Assembly (NCBI GenBank): GCA_947577185.1
Contig: CANPUE010000012.1
Span: 24,474-88,473, forward strand
Reading direction: 5' to 3'
Source: an uncultured Lachnospiraceae bacterium
GTDB lineage: Bacteria > Bacillota > Clostridia > Lachnospirales > Lachnospiraceae
DNA length: 64,000 nucleotides
Position numbers and translations under genes: made by a program. The notes under the pieces are model-generated. The model was given only the letters and a program-made list of their open reading frames with translations. It searched no databases and was not told the DNA's origin. Below are positions 17,801 to 25,932 of the stretch, piece by piece (position 1 is the stretch's first letter; each line of letters begins with the position of its first letter).

Positions 17801-18343
17801 CCCGGAGAAGAGGGCTGTGAACTGCTTGCGGACGTCGTGTATCAGAAGCCGTCTGTCTGGAATGTGTACCAGCCGGATACTTACCGTCTGAACCGGCGGC
17901 TGAAAGGGATCACGACGATCAGTTTTCATGTTTATGATAAAGTCCATATCAAAGGATTTTCCTTCAAAAAGTATGAAAGAGCGCGGCAGACGCTTGCGGC
18001 ACAGGATGCGGATGCCGTCTATGGAGACAGCTTTATCAGGAGGGGAACGGCAATCGAGGAGATCGGAAATAATGTCTCGCTTGTATTTCAGGAGATGGAC
18101 TTTGGCGCCGATGCGATAAGCGGCATTGCGATAACGGGAAGGGCGCGAAAAGGCAGCAATACGATTCATATCCGCTTTTCCAACGGTACGCAGGAGCACA
18201 AGCAGATCGTGGAATTTCCCGAAAGCGCGGAATATGAAACGCATCAATTCGCCTTGGAGGCTGTCTGCGGCAAGTGGGATGTGTCATTTGTCTTTCTGCC
18301 CGGAAGCTTCTTCGATTTTGCGTCGTTTTGCTTTTCTTCATGA
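14873..18343 (+). CDS. Large multidomain glycoside hydrolase family 2 protein
   Basis: A 1156-residue GH2 enzyme. In order: sugar-binding jelly roll (about 10-165), Ig-like domain (170-265), TIM barrel (270-560), a DUF4982-like and Ig-like section (about 600-780), then two CBM6-like beta-sandwiches (about 895-1155). The acid/base Glu is E392 in WSIGNEIYD and the likely nucleophile is E471 in YGSETSS. The family includes beta-galactosidases, glucuronidases and xylan-active enzymes; specificity is not readable. It lacks a signal peptide despite its CBM-like tail, which is unusual. It starts 1 nt after the esterase stop, so it is translationally coupled. Confidence 0.9.
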   Translation: MGADRDSRILWNNDWLFLKTAAGTSYEQAAGRREAFEAVDIPHDWLIGDAQNLYEDSTGWYRKVFFWSAQENADKKAFVLFEGVYMDTVVYVNGHRVGEWKYGYSAFSFEITEYLQDGENEIYVGACFRSPNSRWYSGAGIYRDVWFHVTEKTYLPEHAVYIHTERTGKEQGQQTVSDFLLILETEIAGERCDEAVVRHSLFDHNGKEVMLHAVEAGEESGRRAVYAVEGAQLWDIENPVRYLLRTELILDGEVIQTQEERPGFRYTRMDPDKGFFLNGRHLKLNGVCEHHDLGALGAAFHKPAMRRKFRILKQMGVNAVRCAHNMPAPGLVELADEMGMLLVSEAFDMWELSKTTYDYARFFKEWSARDVESWVKCDRNHPSVILWSIGNEIYDTHADAHGQEITRDLKGLVERFDPAKNAAVTISSNYIPWENAQKCADIVKVSGYNYAEAYYEEHHKKYPDWVIYGSETSSIVQSRGVYHFPLKAGILAEDDEQCSSLGNSPTSWSAKSLEACVTIDRDSDFSMGQFLWSGFDYIGEPTPYHTKNSYFGQIDTAGFPKDSFYVWQAAWTDYKKAPMVHIFPYWDFNEGQLIDVRVCSNAPFVELFINGRSLGKQKLDNEPHSGSHILADYRIPYEKGVLCAAAYDESGAVVAREEKYSFGNTAALVLTPENTKVQADGRDLLFVGISAVDADGHPVENACDRVKVSVAGAGRLVGLDNGDSTDFDSYQGVSKRLFNGRLLAIIQADAEPGEIRIEAAARGVQGAAVVCEALMPSADVLPAHTIRQNRKTEVVLGAEEEIPVRKITLRSLDGQSFTKQKDTIAVEAVIDPPEASDQELVFRTVNDTGVPVSIVSFVQEKNRVVMTAKGDGAFRLFAMSKSGTDKVRVLSQLEFTIEGLGQAYKDPYAFISASLYDAVQGEIGNGNERGISTGRCGETIVSYRDIDFGSVGSDEITIPIFALNDAQYPLQIWEGIPGEEGCELLADVVYQKPSVWNVYQPDTYRLNRRLKGITTISFHVYDKVHIKGFSFKKYERARQTLAAQDADAVYGDSFIRRGTAIEEIGNNVSLVFQEMDFGADAISGIAITGRARKGSNTIHIRFSNGTQEHKQIVEFPESAEYETHQFALEAVCGKWDVSFVFLPGSFFDFASFCFSS

Positions 18344-18378
18344 GTTTACTTGATTTCACAGATATCACAGACAGAACC

Positions 18379-18411
18379 AGGGAACGCGGCATTAGTTTTT
18401 GCCGCGTTTCA
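18379..18411. terminator. Hairpin between convergent GH2 and AraC genes
   Basis: A 9-bp perfect stem AACGCGGCA (18383-18391) / TGCCGCGTT (18400-18408) overlaps the last codons of the AraC gene. T-tracts are weak, so its strength as a terminator is uncertain. Confidence 0.45.
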
Positions 18412-19270
18412 GATTTTTATATTCGGAAGGCGTACAGTGTTTGGAAGCCTTGAAGATCCTGTTAAAGGTGGAGAGGGAACCGAAACCGGAGCACATGGCC
18501 GCTTCCGTGATGGATACGTCGGGCTGGATCAGCAGAGTCTCCGCGTGGGCGATCCGCTTCTGCGTCAGGTATTCATAACAGGAAACACCGGAAAACTGTT
18601 TGAAAAGCCTGGAAAAATGGAACTTGGAAAATCCGGCCAGGTCTGCCAGATCATCGATGTTGATGTTTTCCGTACAGTGATCGGTGATGTAGTTGCAGAC
18701 GTTCATAAATTTTTCGATATATTCATGCTGTTTGCTGGAAGTGATGCCGGGGAATTTCTCGCTGGCATTGAAATTGGCACGCCCGATTTCGGCAAAAAAA
18801 CGGATCATTTTGGAATAAATGAACGCTTCCGTGAACGGCATTATGTTGTCATATTCCCGGCTGATCTCATTCAGACAGCCGCGTAGCCGCTCGTTGAGTT
18901 CGGGATATTCTTTGCGGCTGATCAGGGCATAAGGATGCAGGGTATGGATGAGCGAGTCCATACCTTTTACATTGCAGACCAGTCCGAAATTTAAGAGGAT
19001 GATAAGCCGCTCCCCGTTATTTTCGACGGAGGGGGGGGCAATCAGGTGGTGAAGTGTTCCGGGCGGAATGATGAAAATATCTCCTTCTCCGAAGGTGTGT
19101 GGTGTTTCATCTATGACAACCGTGTATGTATTTTCGACCGGCATGATGATTTCCACTGCCGGATGCCAGTGAAGGGGATAATCTTCCGCTTCAATATTGT
19201 GATAGAGCTTGATTCCCGGAAAAGAATCATATGCGACTGTTTCATGGATACCGTTTAAAATTTCTATCAT
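18392..19270 (-). CDS. AraC family transcriptional regulator
   Basis: A 292-residue regulator. The N-terminal half is a cupin sensor domain with YHNIEAEDYPLHWHPAVEI and HTFGEGDIFIIPPGTLH, the usual double-stranded beta-helix signatures that bind sugars. The C-terminal 100 residues carry two helix-turn-helix units (LADLAGFSKFHFSRLFKQF and ITEAAMCSGFGSLSTFNRIF). It is divergent from the GH3 gene and surrounded by glycan genes, so it is likely the local activator responding to imported xylo-oligosaccharides (inference). A GAAGGAGTGG site precedes the ATG at 19270. Confidence 0.92.
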   Translation of the reverse strand: MIEILNGIHETVAYDSFPGIKLYHNIEAEDYPLHWHPAVEIIMPVENTYTVVIDETPHTFGEGDIFIIPPGTLHHLIAPPSVENNGERLIILLNFGLVCNVKGMDSLIHTLHPYALISRKEYPELNERLRGCLNEISREYDNIMPFTEAFIYSKMIRFFAEIGRANFNASEKFPGITSSKQHEYIEKFMNVCNYITDHCTENINIDDLADLAGFSKFHFSRLFKQFSGVSCYEYLTQKRIAHAETLLIQPDVSITEAAMCSGFGSLSTFNRIFKASKHCTPSEYKNLKRGKN

Positions 19271-19579
19271 AGCCCGCCACTCCTTCTTTCTGTTATCTAA
19301 TAATTAGCACAAATTATCAAAAGTGTCAAATCAAATCATGCTATTATCATCTGGTGAATTTCAACAAAAAATAGGAAAAACCAGATTTTAATGGTAAAAT
19401 ATGAACAACAAAAAAACAAAATAAGAAATAAAAACAGGCTTCTGCTTTCATTCCTTTAGCAATATTCGGTCATGGAAAAGCAAAATATAAAGAGACAGAA
19501 AATGCCATTTCTTTTATACTTTTCAAAAATGACCCGACTATGGACAGGAAGCAGGGTGAGAAAGGAGCGTAATGCTGAG
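19271..19579. other. Divergent regulatory region between AraC and GH3 genes
   Basis: About 309 bp of very AT-rich DNA. No clear TTGACA/TATAAT pair is visible; TAAAAT at about 19395 is a possible weak -10 box, which fits a promoter that needs an activator. The string TAGCAATAT at 19457-19465 recurs just upstream of the importer genes (23855-23863) and may be part of an AraC-type site. Confidence 0.45.
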
Positions 19580-21733
19580 ATGGAACTTGTAAGAAATAAG
19601 GAAAAAAACGCCGAATTGAGGGAGCGCGCAAAAAAACTGGTCGCGCAGATGACGTTGGAGGAGAAGGCGTTTCAAATGGTACACGGAGCTCCTGCCATAG
19701 AGCGGCTGGGGATCAAGGCTTATAACTGGTGGAATGAGGCGCTTCACGGAGTGGCCAGAGCGGGCACGGCAACTGTCTTTCCGCAGGCAGTTTCGCTGGC
19801 GGCAACTTTTGACGAGGACTTTATCGAGGAGGTTGCGGACGCGATTTCCACGGAAGGCAGGGCGAAATTCAATGCACAGCAAAAGTATGATGATCTGGAT
19901 ATCTATAAAGGACTGACTTTCTGGTCTCCCAACATCAATATTTTCAGAGATCCGCGCTGGGGAAGAGGACATGAGACCTTCGGAGAAGACCCTTATCTGA
20001 CCTCCAGACTCGGTGTGAGATTCGTGGAAGGCCTTCAGGGACATGATGAGAATTACATGAAAGCGGCGGCCTGTGCCAAACATTTCGCGGTGCACAGCGG
20101 CCCGGAGGATCTGCGCCATGAGTTTAACGCGCAGGTGAGCAGACAGGATCTGTATGAGACTTATCTGCCGGCATTCAAGGCATGTGTGCAGGAGGCGAAA
20201 GTGGAAGCGGTCATGGGCGCTTATAATCGTACAAACGGAGAGCCCTGCTGCGGTTCAGAGACGCTTTTGAAAGAGATTCTGCGCGGAGAATGGGGATTTG
20301 AGGGCCATGTGGTTTCCGACTGCTGGGCGATCAGAGATTTCCACCACGGACACGGCGTGACCTCAAGCGATCAGGAATCGGTTTCCCTCGCTGTAAATAA
20401 CGGATGTGATTTGAATTGCGGTACGTTGTTTGTCTATGTGAAGGATGCCGTGGAGAAGGGGCTGATTCCGGAAGAGAGAGTGGATGAAGCGCTGGTCAAT
20501 CTGTTCACGACGAGAATGAAGCTGGGACTCTTTGACGGTGAGGGCAGGACGCCTTATGACGGAATCCCTTATACGGTTGTCGATTCTAAGGAAATGCAGG
20601 CTTTGAATCTGCGGGCAGCCGAGAAATGTATTGTTTTGTTAAAGAATGAAGGCGGCATTCTGCCCCTTGATAAATCAAAGATCAGGACGCTCGGCATAAT
20701 CGGTCCCAATGCCGATAACAGGAAGGCGCTGATTGGAAATTATGAAGGAACGGCGTCACGTTATTTCACGGTTGCCGAAGGCATTCAGGAGTACGTGGGG
20801 GATGATGTCAGAGTGCTCGTATCGGAAGGCTGTCATCTGTATAAAGAAAGCATCAGTAATCTGAGTAAGGGAATGGACAGGGATTCCGAGGTGAAAGCCG
20901 TTTGTGAGGCGAGTGATGTAGTGATCATGTGCCTTGGGCTGGATTCGGGACTGGAAGGAGAAGAAGGCGATCAGGGCAATCAGTACGCGAGCGGTGACAA
21001 GCCGAATCTGAATCTGCCCGGCAGACAGCAGGAGATCCTGCAGATAGCCTGTGAGAGCGGCAAGCCGGTTGTGCTGGTGCTTCTGTCAGGAAGCGCGCTG
21101 GCAGTTAACTGGGCGGACGAACATGTTCCGGCGATCCTGCAGGGCTGGTATCCGGGCGCACAGGGCGGACGCGCGATTGCACGGGTTCTGTTCGGAGAAA
21201 AGAATCCTGAGGGAAGAATGCCTGTTACGTTCTATCGTACATTAGAGGAACTGCCGGAATTTACGGATTATTCCATGAAGGACAGAACGTACCGCTATAT
21301 GAAAAAGGAAGCCCTGTATCCGTTTGGTTATGGACTGTCCTATACGGACTTTACTTATACGGATATCAAAGTTTCCTCTGATGCGGTTGAGGAAGACGGC
21401 ATTACGGTAAGTGCGGTTTTGACGAATACGGGTAACCGGGAAGGCGTGGAAACGGTTCAGGTTTATGTCAAAGCTGAGAGGGAAGGAACGCCCAATGCAC
21501 AGTTAAAAGGAATCTGCAAGGCCGCGCTGAAGCCCGGAGAGAGCAGGGAAGTCGCGGTGAAGCTGCCGGTATTGGCGTTTGCGCTCTATGATGAGCAGGC
21601 GGTGAACCGGGTCGGAGCAGGAAGCTATTCGGTTTTCATCGGCGGCACACAGCCGGATAAGCGCAGTGAAGCACTGACCGGAAAGAAGGCGCTGGCGGCA
21701 ACGGTAACGGCAAAGAAGGAAATCGTGCTGTAG
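19580..21733 (+). CDS. Glycoside hydrolase family 3 (beta-xylosidase/beta-glucosidase)
   Basis: A 717-residue GH3 enzyme with the full domain set: TIM barrel, alpha/beta sandwich and C-terminal fibronectin-III-like domain (from about residue 610). The nucleophile Asp lies in GHVVSDCWAIRD, and substrate-binding motifs include KHFAVHSGPE, FRDPRWGRGHETFGEDP and FPQAVSLAATFD. The combination is typical of the GH3 group that includes plant and bacterial beta-xylosidases. The start ATG at 19580 is preferred over an upstream in-frame ATG because the family N-terminus begins here and AAAGGAG lies 12 nt upstream. There is no signal peptide, so it is intracellular. It should release xylose from imported oligomers. 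Confidence 0.92.
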   Translation: MELVRNKEKNAELRERAKKLVAQMTLEEKAFQMVHGAPAIERLGIKAYNWWNEALHGVARAGTATVFPQAVSLAATFDEDFIEEVADAISTEGRAKFNAQQKYDDLDIYKGLTFWSPNINIFRDPRWGRGHETFGEDPYLTSRLGVRFVEGLQGHDENYMKAAACAKHFAVHSGPEDLRHEFNAQVSRQDLYETYLPAFKACVQEAKVEAVMGAYNRTNGEPCCGSETLLKEILRGEWGFEGHVVSDCWAIRDFHHGHGVTSSDQESVSLAVNNGCDLNCGTLFVYVKDAVEKGLIPEERVDEALVNLFTTRMKLGLFDGEGRTPYDGIPYTVVDSKEMQALNLRAAEKCIVLLKNEGGILPLDKSKIRTLGIIGPNADNRKALIGNYEGTASRYFTVAEGIQEYVGDDVRVLVSEGCHLYKESISNLSKGMDRDSEVKAVCEASDVVIMCLGLDSGLEGEEGDQGNQYASGDKPNLNLPGRQQEILQIACESGKPVVLVLLSGSALAVNWADEHVPAILQGWYPGAQGGRAIARVLFGEKNPEGRMPVTFYRTLEELPEFTDYSMKDRTYRYMKKEALYPFGYGLSYTDFTYTDIKVSSDAVEEDGITVSAVLTNTGNREGVETVQVYVKAEREGTPNAQLKGICKAALKPGESREVAVKLPVLAFALYDEQAVNRVGAGSYSVFIGGTQPDKRSEALTGKKALAATVTAKKEIVL

Positions 21734-21782
21734 AACAGCGGCATGACGTCGTGTCTGAAACGATAAAAGGAGAACAGTTGTT

Positions 21783-23807
21783 ATGAATTATGAGCGGGCA
21801 TGGTTAGACTATGAGGCCGGGTTGTCCGGCCCGGATGTGGAAAAAGACGGTGCGGTACAGCTTGAGATAGAGATAAAGACAGAGGCTGACGGCGGCATAC
21901 AGGATGCGGTCATGGAAAATGCTGTCAGGGAACTGCGCGGGGCATTTGGCCCGAAAGAACAGGACGGGATACGCAAGATCCGGCTGGTAAAGCGACAGGC
22001 GCCAGCCGGCCTGTCTGCAGAGGGATATCATCTATATGAAGACAAGACGGTTTCGAATGCGGGAAACGAACAACAGGACGGCGTGTTTGTGATAGAGGCT
22101 TCCGATTCCAACGGGATCTTATACGGCGCCTTTGAACTGATTCGTCAGGCGAGGATGGGTAATACGCTGCGCGGGCTTGATATCTTGAAACACCCGGGGA
22201 TGCCGCTTAGAATGATGAATCACTGGGACAATATGGACGGCAGCATTGAGCGTGGTTATTCCGGGAATTCCTTTTTCTTTGCGGAGGAAAAGGTGCTGGT
22301 GAATGACAGGACATCCGCTTATGCCAGACTGATGGCGAGCATTGGAATCAATGCGGTTGTGATTAATAATGTCAATGTGGATAAGGCGGCGACGCTGCTG
22401 ATCACGCAGAAGCATTTCGAACCGTTGAAAAAAATGTCGGAAATTTTTGCGGGATACGGCATAAAGCTTTATCTGAGTTTGAATTACGCGGCTCCTTTGG
22501 AACTTGGAGAGCTGGAGAGTGCGGATCCGCTCGATGAGAAAGTGCGCGGCTGGTGGAAAAAGCAGATGGAGATCGTGTTTGGTGAGATTCCGGGGCTTGG
22601 CGGATTTTTGATCAAGGCGGATTCCGAGGGACGGCCGGGGCCTTTTACTTACGGAAGGACGCATGCAGACGGCGCCAATATGCTGGCGGAAGCGGTCAGA
22701 CCTTACGGGGGCCTGATCATCTGGCGGTGTTTTGTCTATAACTGTCAGCAGGACTGGCGCGACCGCAAAACGGACAGGGCGCGCTCAGGGTACGATAATT
22801 TTATCGGTCTTGACGGAGCGTTTCTGGATAATGTCATTTTGCAGATCAAGAACGGCCCTATGGATTTCCAGGTGCGGGAACCGGTGCATCCACTCTTTGG
22901 CGGTCTCACGCAGACCAATCAGATTCTGGAAGTGCAGATCGCGCAGGAATATACCGGGCAGCAGCGGCATGTCTGCTATCTGCTCCCGATGTTTTGTGAA
23001 ATCCTCAATTTTATGACTTATGTCAAAGAAGATGAGGATACGGTCAAAGAGATCGTATCCGGCAGGACCTTCGGACAGAAAAACTGCGGTATGGCGGCAG
23101 TCGCCAATACGGGAAACGACGAAAACTGGACGGGACATGATCTGGCGGCGGCCAATCTGTACGGTTTCGGCAGACTCAGTTTTGAACCGGAGCTTTCCGC
23201 TCAGGAGATCGCGAAAGAGTGGATTCGTCTGACGTATGGACTGGATGAGCAGGTAGAGGAAACGATTCTGTTTCTCCTGATGTCTTCCTGGCCCGCTTAT
23301 GAGAAATATACTTCGCCGCTTGGCATCGGCTGGATGGTGAATCCCAATTATCATTATGGACCGAGCGTGGACGGCTATGAATACAGCAGATGGGGTACTT
23401 ATCACAGAGCGGATCATCTGGGAATCGGCGTGGACAGGAGCCATGCGGGAACCGGGTATACGCAGTTATACCGGGAGCCGAATGCCTCCTTATATGATGA
23501 TCCGGAAAAATGTCCGGATGAACTGCTGCTGTTTTTCCACCATATGCCGTATACATGGAAATTGAGATCCGGCAAAACGATCATTCAGCATATTTACGAT
23601 ACCCATTTTGAGGGCGTGGAGATGGTGGATGAGATGGAAAGACGGTTTGCCGCATTGGATGGCAGACTGCCGGATGCAGTTTATGCGCGCATTATGGGAC
23701 GGCTTGCCCATCAGAAAGAGCATGCGCGTGAATGGTGTGACCAAATAAATACCTATTTTTACAGAAAAACAGGAATATCTGACGAAAAAAACAGGAAGCT
23801 CTATTAA
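21783..23807 (+). CDS. aguA: Alpha-glucuronidase, glycoside hydrolase family 67
   Basis: A 674-residue enzyme of GH67 length. It removes (4-O-methyl)-glucuronic acid from the non-reducing end of short xylo-oligosaccharides. The conserved GH67 blocks are present: FLIKADSEGRPGP (general acid Glu), NVILQIKNGPMDFQVREP (catalytic Asp) and QEYTGQQRHVCYL (catalytic Glu), plus the GIGWMVNP block near residue 517. The length and absence of a signal peptide match the known intracellular enzymes. GH67 acts only on small fragments, so it depends on the importer encoded next. AAAGGAGAACAG precedes the ATG. This gene gives the locus its glucuronoxylan identity. Confidence 0.95.
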   Translation: MNYERAWLDYEAGLSGPDVEKDGAVQLEIEIKTEADGGIQDAVMENAVRELRGAFGPKEQDGIRKIRLVKRQAPAGLSAEGYHLYEDKTVSNAGNEQQDGVFVIEASDSNGILYGAFELIRQARMGNTLRGLDILKHPGMPLRMMNHWDNMDGSIERGYSGNSFFFAEEKVLVNDRTSAYARLMASIGINAVVINNVNVDKAATLLITQKHFEPLKKMSEIFAGYGIKLYLSLNYAAPLELGELESADPLDEKVRGWWKKQMEIVFGEIPGLGGFLIKADSEGRPGPFTYGRTHADGANMLAEAVRPYGGLIIWRCFVYNCQQDWRDRKTDRARSGYDNFIGLDGAFLDNVILQIKNGPMDFQVREPVHPLFGGLTQTNQILEVQIAQEYTGQQRHVCYLLPMFCEILNFMTYVKEDEDTVKEIVSGRTFGQKNCGMAAVANTGNDENWTGHDLAAANLYGFGRLSFEPELSAQEIAKEWIRLTYGLDEQVEETILFLLMSSWPAYEKYTSPLGIGWMVNPNYHYGPSVDGYEYSRWGTYHRADHLGIGVDRSHAGTGYTQLYREPNASLYDDPEKCPDELLLFFHHMPYTWKLRSGKTIIQHIYDTHFEGVEMVDEMERRFAALDGRLPDAVYARIMGRLAHQKEHAREWCDQINTYFYRKTGISDEKNRKLY

Positions 23808-23854
23808 GAAAACGATAATGTTGCACAAAAAATAAGCAAAATATGAAATTGGAA

Positions 23855-23897
23855 TAGCAATATCTGACAAGAAAAAACAGGGTAGTGATTCTATAAT
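23855..23897 (+). promoter_or_regulatory. Probable activator-dependent promoter of the importer operon
   Basis: A perfect TATAAT (23892-23897) lacks a -35 box at 17 nt (AAGAAA). TAGCAATAT (23855-23863) upstream is shared with the AraC/GH3 intergenic region. The pattern fits a promoter driven by the AraC regulator. Confidence 0.45.
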
Positions 23898-23936
23898 GAA
23901 ATCAGATATTCAAACAATCTTATGGAGGTGTGGAGG

Positions 23937-24905
23937 ATGAAGGCTTCTAAGCAAAATGCAGTGAACACGAAGGCGCCTGTACCGCAGAACAAGCAGAGTA
24001 CAGGAGTATATCTGAAACGTTACTGGCAGTTATATGCGTTACTGGCGCTTCCGATGTTATATCTGCTGGTCTTTAAATATATACCGATGGTATATATTCA
24101 GATTGCTTTTAAAAAGTACAGTATCATACAGAGTGTATGGGAGATGCCCTGGGCGGCAAATAACGGATTTGAATATTTTATCAAGGCATTTAACAATAAG
24201 GATTTTATCAATGCGCTGCGTAACACGCTTGTTTTGAACCTGATGGATCTGATCATCGGATTCCCGATCCCGATCATTTTTGCACTGATCTTAAACGAAC
24301 TGGTATTTAAAAAATTCAAACGTGTCGTACAGACCATCGCCTACATGCCTCACTTCCTTTCCTGGATCATCATCTACGGTCTGGCGCTGCAGTTGTTCGC
24401 ACCGTCTACCGGTTTTGTCAATATGATCCTGACGGGCCTCGGCTTTGAAACGGTTCCTTTCCTGAATGATTCCAGCCATTGGAGATGGACTTACATATTC
24501 CTGGGCGTATGGCAGAGTTTTGGATGGAACTCCATCGTTTATCTGGCGGCAATCGCAGGCATCAATTCGGAACTGTATGAGGCAGCCTCTGTGGACGGCG
24601 CCGGCAGATTCAAGAAAATGTGGCATATCACACTGCCGGGCATCAAGTCGACAATCGTTGTACTGCTCGTTATGAATCTTGGTAACATTTTGGGAAGCGG
24701 TTTCGACAGACCGTTTGCATTACAGAACAATCTTGTTATGGATGTGGCGGAAGTGCTTTCGACCTTCATCTATAAATACGGTATTAAGAGCTTGCAGTTC
24801 TCAATGACAACAGCCGTTGGTCTGTTCCAGTCTCTTGTATGCGTTATTTTCCTGTTGCTTGCAAACTGGATTTCCAGAAGACTTGGTGAGCGTGGAATCT
24901 GGTAA
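23937..24905 (+). CDS. lplB: Carbohydrate ABC permease, LplB type
   Basis: A 322-residue inner-membrane subunit of a CUT1 sugar importer. It has about six helices and the EAA loop that docks the ATPase (YEAASVDGAGRFKKMWHITLP, here at about residues 213-233). The opening (YWQLYALLALPMLYLLVFKYIPM) is typical of the LplB/aldouronate permease group. The ATG at 23937 is chosen because GGAGGTG lies 6 nt before it. It is first in an operon with a YtcP-type permease and a substrate-binding lipoprotein. No ATPase gene is present, as usual for importers that share an MsmX-type ATPase. Confidence 0.92.
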   Translation: MKASKQNAVNTKAPVPQNKQSTGVYLKRYWQLYALLALPMLYLLVFKYIPMVYIQIAFKKYSIIQSVWEMPWAANNGFEYFIKAFNNKDFINALRNTLVLNLMDLIIGFPIPIIFALILNELVFKKFKRVVQTIAYMPHFLSWIIIYGLALQLFAPSTGFVNMILTGLGFETVPFLNDSSHWRWTYIFLGVWQSFGWNSIVYLAAIAGINSELYEAASVDGAGRFKKMWHITLPGIKSTIVVLLVMNLGNILGSGFDRPFALQNNLVMDVAEVLSTFIYKYGIKSLQFSMTTAVGLFQSLVCVIFLLLANWISRRLGERGIW

Positions 24906-24981
24906 AAAAGTATGAAGAAATGAGTCTGTGATGACAGATGAGCAAATGGAAAATAAAAATCAAACAGGAGGGAAATAGAAT

Positions 24982-25857
24982 ATGAATAAAGTTCGTTCAA
25001 AATCTGAAAAGGCAGGAGATCTGATCTTTGTACTGATCTGTGTGATCGTCAGTCTGATGTGTCTGATCCCGATGATCAACCTGTTAGCAAGGTCGTTGAG
25101 TTCAACGGATGCCCTGATCAAGCGTGAAGTGTATCTGTGGCCCAAAGGGATCAATTTTGAGGCATATGCCATGGTACTGACTGATATGAAATATGTCCGT
25201 TCGTTTTTCTGGACAGTATTTCTGACAGTTGTCTGCACCTTTGTGTCTTTGACAATGACGGCGTTATGCGCCTATCCGCTTATCTTTGAAAAACTCAAAG
25301 GACGCGGCGCGATCAATATCTTTATCACGATCACGATGTTTTTCAACGCAGGAACGATTCCGAATTACCTGCTGATGAAGAGCCTGAACTTTTTAAACAA
25401 TCCGCTGGTGTTGATTATACCCAGTTGTATGAGCGTGTATAACATGATCATCATGAGGAGTTTCTTCTATGGGATTCCCGACAGCCTGCGGGAATCGGCG
25501 GAGATCGACGGGGCGAGTTATTTCAGGATATTAGTCAGCATTTATCTGCCGCTGTCCAAGCCGGTATTCGCGACGCTGGCCCTGTTCTATGCGGTAGGAC
25601 GCTGGAATGGATATGCGGATGCGCTGATGTATATCAATAAAGAAATCTTTTATCCGTTACAGCTGTTTTTGTACAACATTCTGAACAATATGAACAGCGT
25701 GGAGATCGCGACGCAGGAGGGCTTCTCGGCGCCGGGACTCAGGGAATCGACCAAGGCAGCGATCGTTATGTTTTCAACGATACCGATCCTGTGTATCTAT
25801 CCGTGGATGCAGAAATATTTTATTCATGGCGTTACGATGGGAGCAGTAAAGGAATAA
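24982..25857 (+). CDS. ytcP: Carbohydrate ABC permease, YtcP type
   Basis: A 291-residue partner permease with about six helices. The ATPase-docking EAA-type loop is RESAEIDGASYFRILVSIYL at about residues 172-191, and the C-terminus ends in KYFIHGVTMGAVKE, typical of YtcP/LplC-like subunits. It follows the LplB-type gene by 76 nt and is preceded by AGGAGGGAAAT. In Paenibacillus aldouronate loci the same lplA-lplB-ytcP set accompanies GH67, which supports the proposed substrate. Confidence 0.92.
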   Translation: MNKVRSKSEKAGDLIFVLICVIVSLMCLIPMINLLARSLSSTDALIKREVYLWPKGINFEAYAMVLTDMKYVRSFFWTVFLTVVCTFVSLTMTALCAYPLIFEKLKGRGAINIFITITMFFNAGTIPNYLLMKSLNFLNNPLVLIIPSCMSVYNMIIMRSFFYGIPDSLRESAEIDGASYFRILVSIYLPLSKPVFATLALFYAVGRWNGYADALMYINKEIFYPLQLFLYNILNNMNSVEIATQEGFSAPGLRESTKAAIVMFSTIPILCIYPWMQKYFIHGVTMGAVKE

Positions 25858-25932
25858 CCGGATCTTCTATTGTTTTGTAGAAAATCCGCTCATTCATATT
25901 TTTCATTACACTATTAAAAGGGAGGTAAAAAA

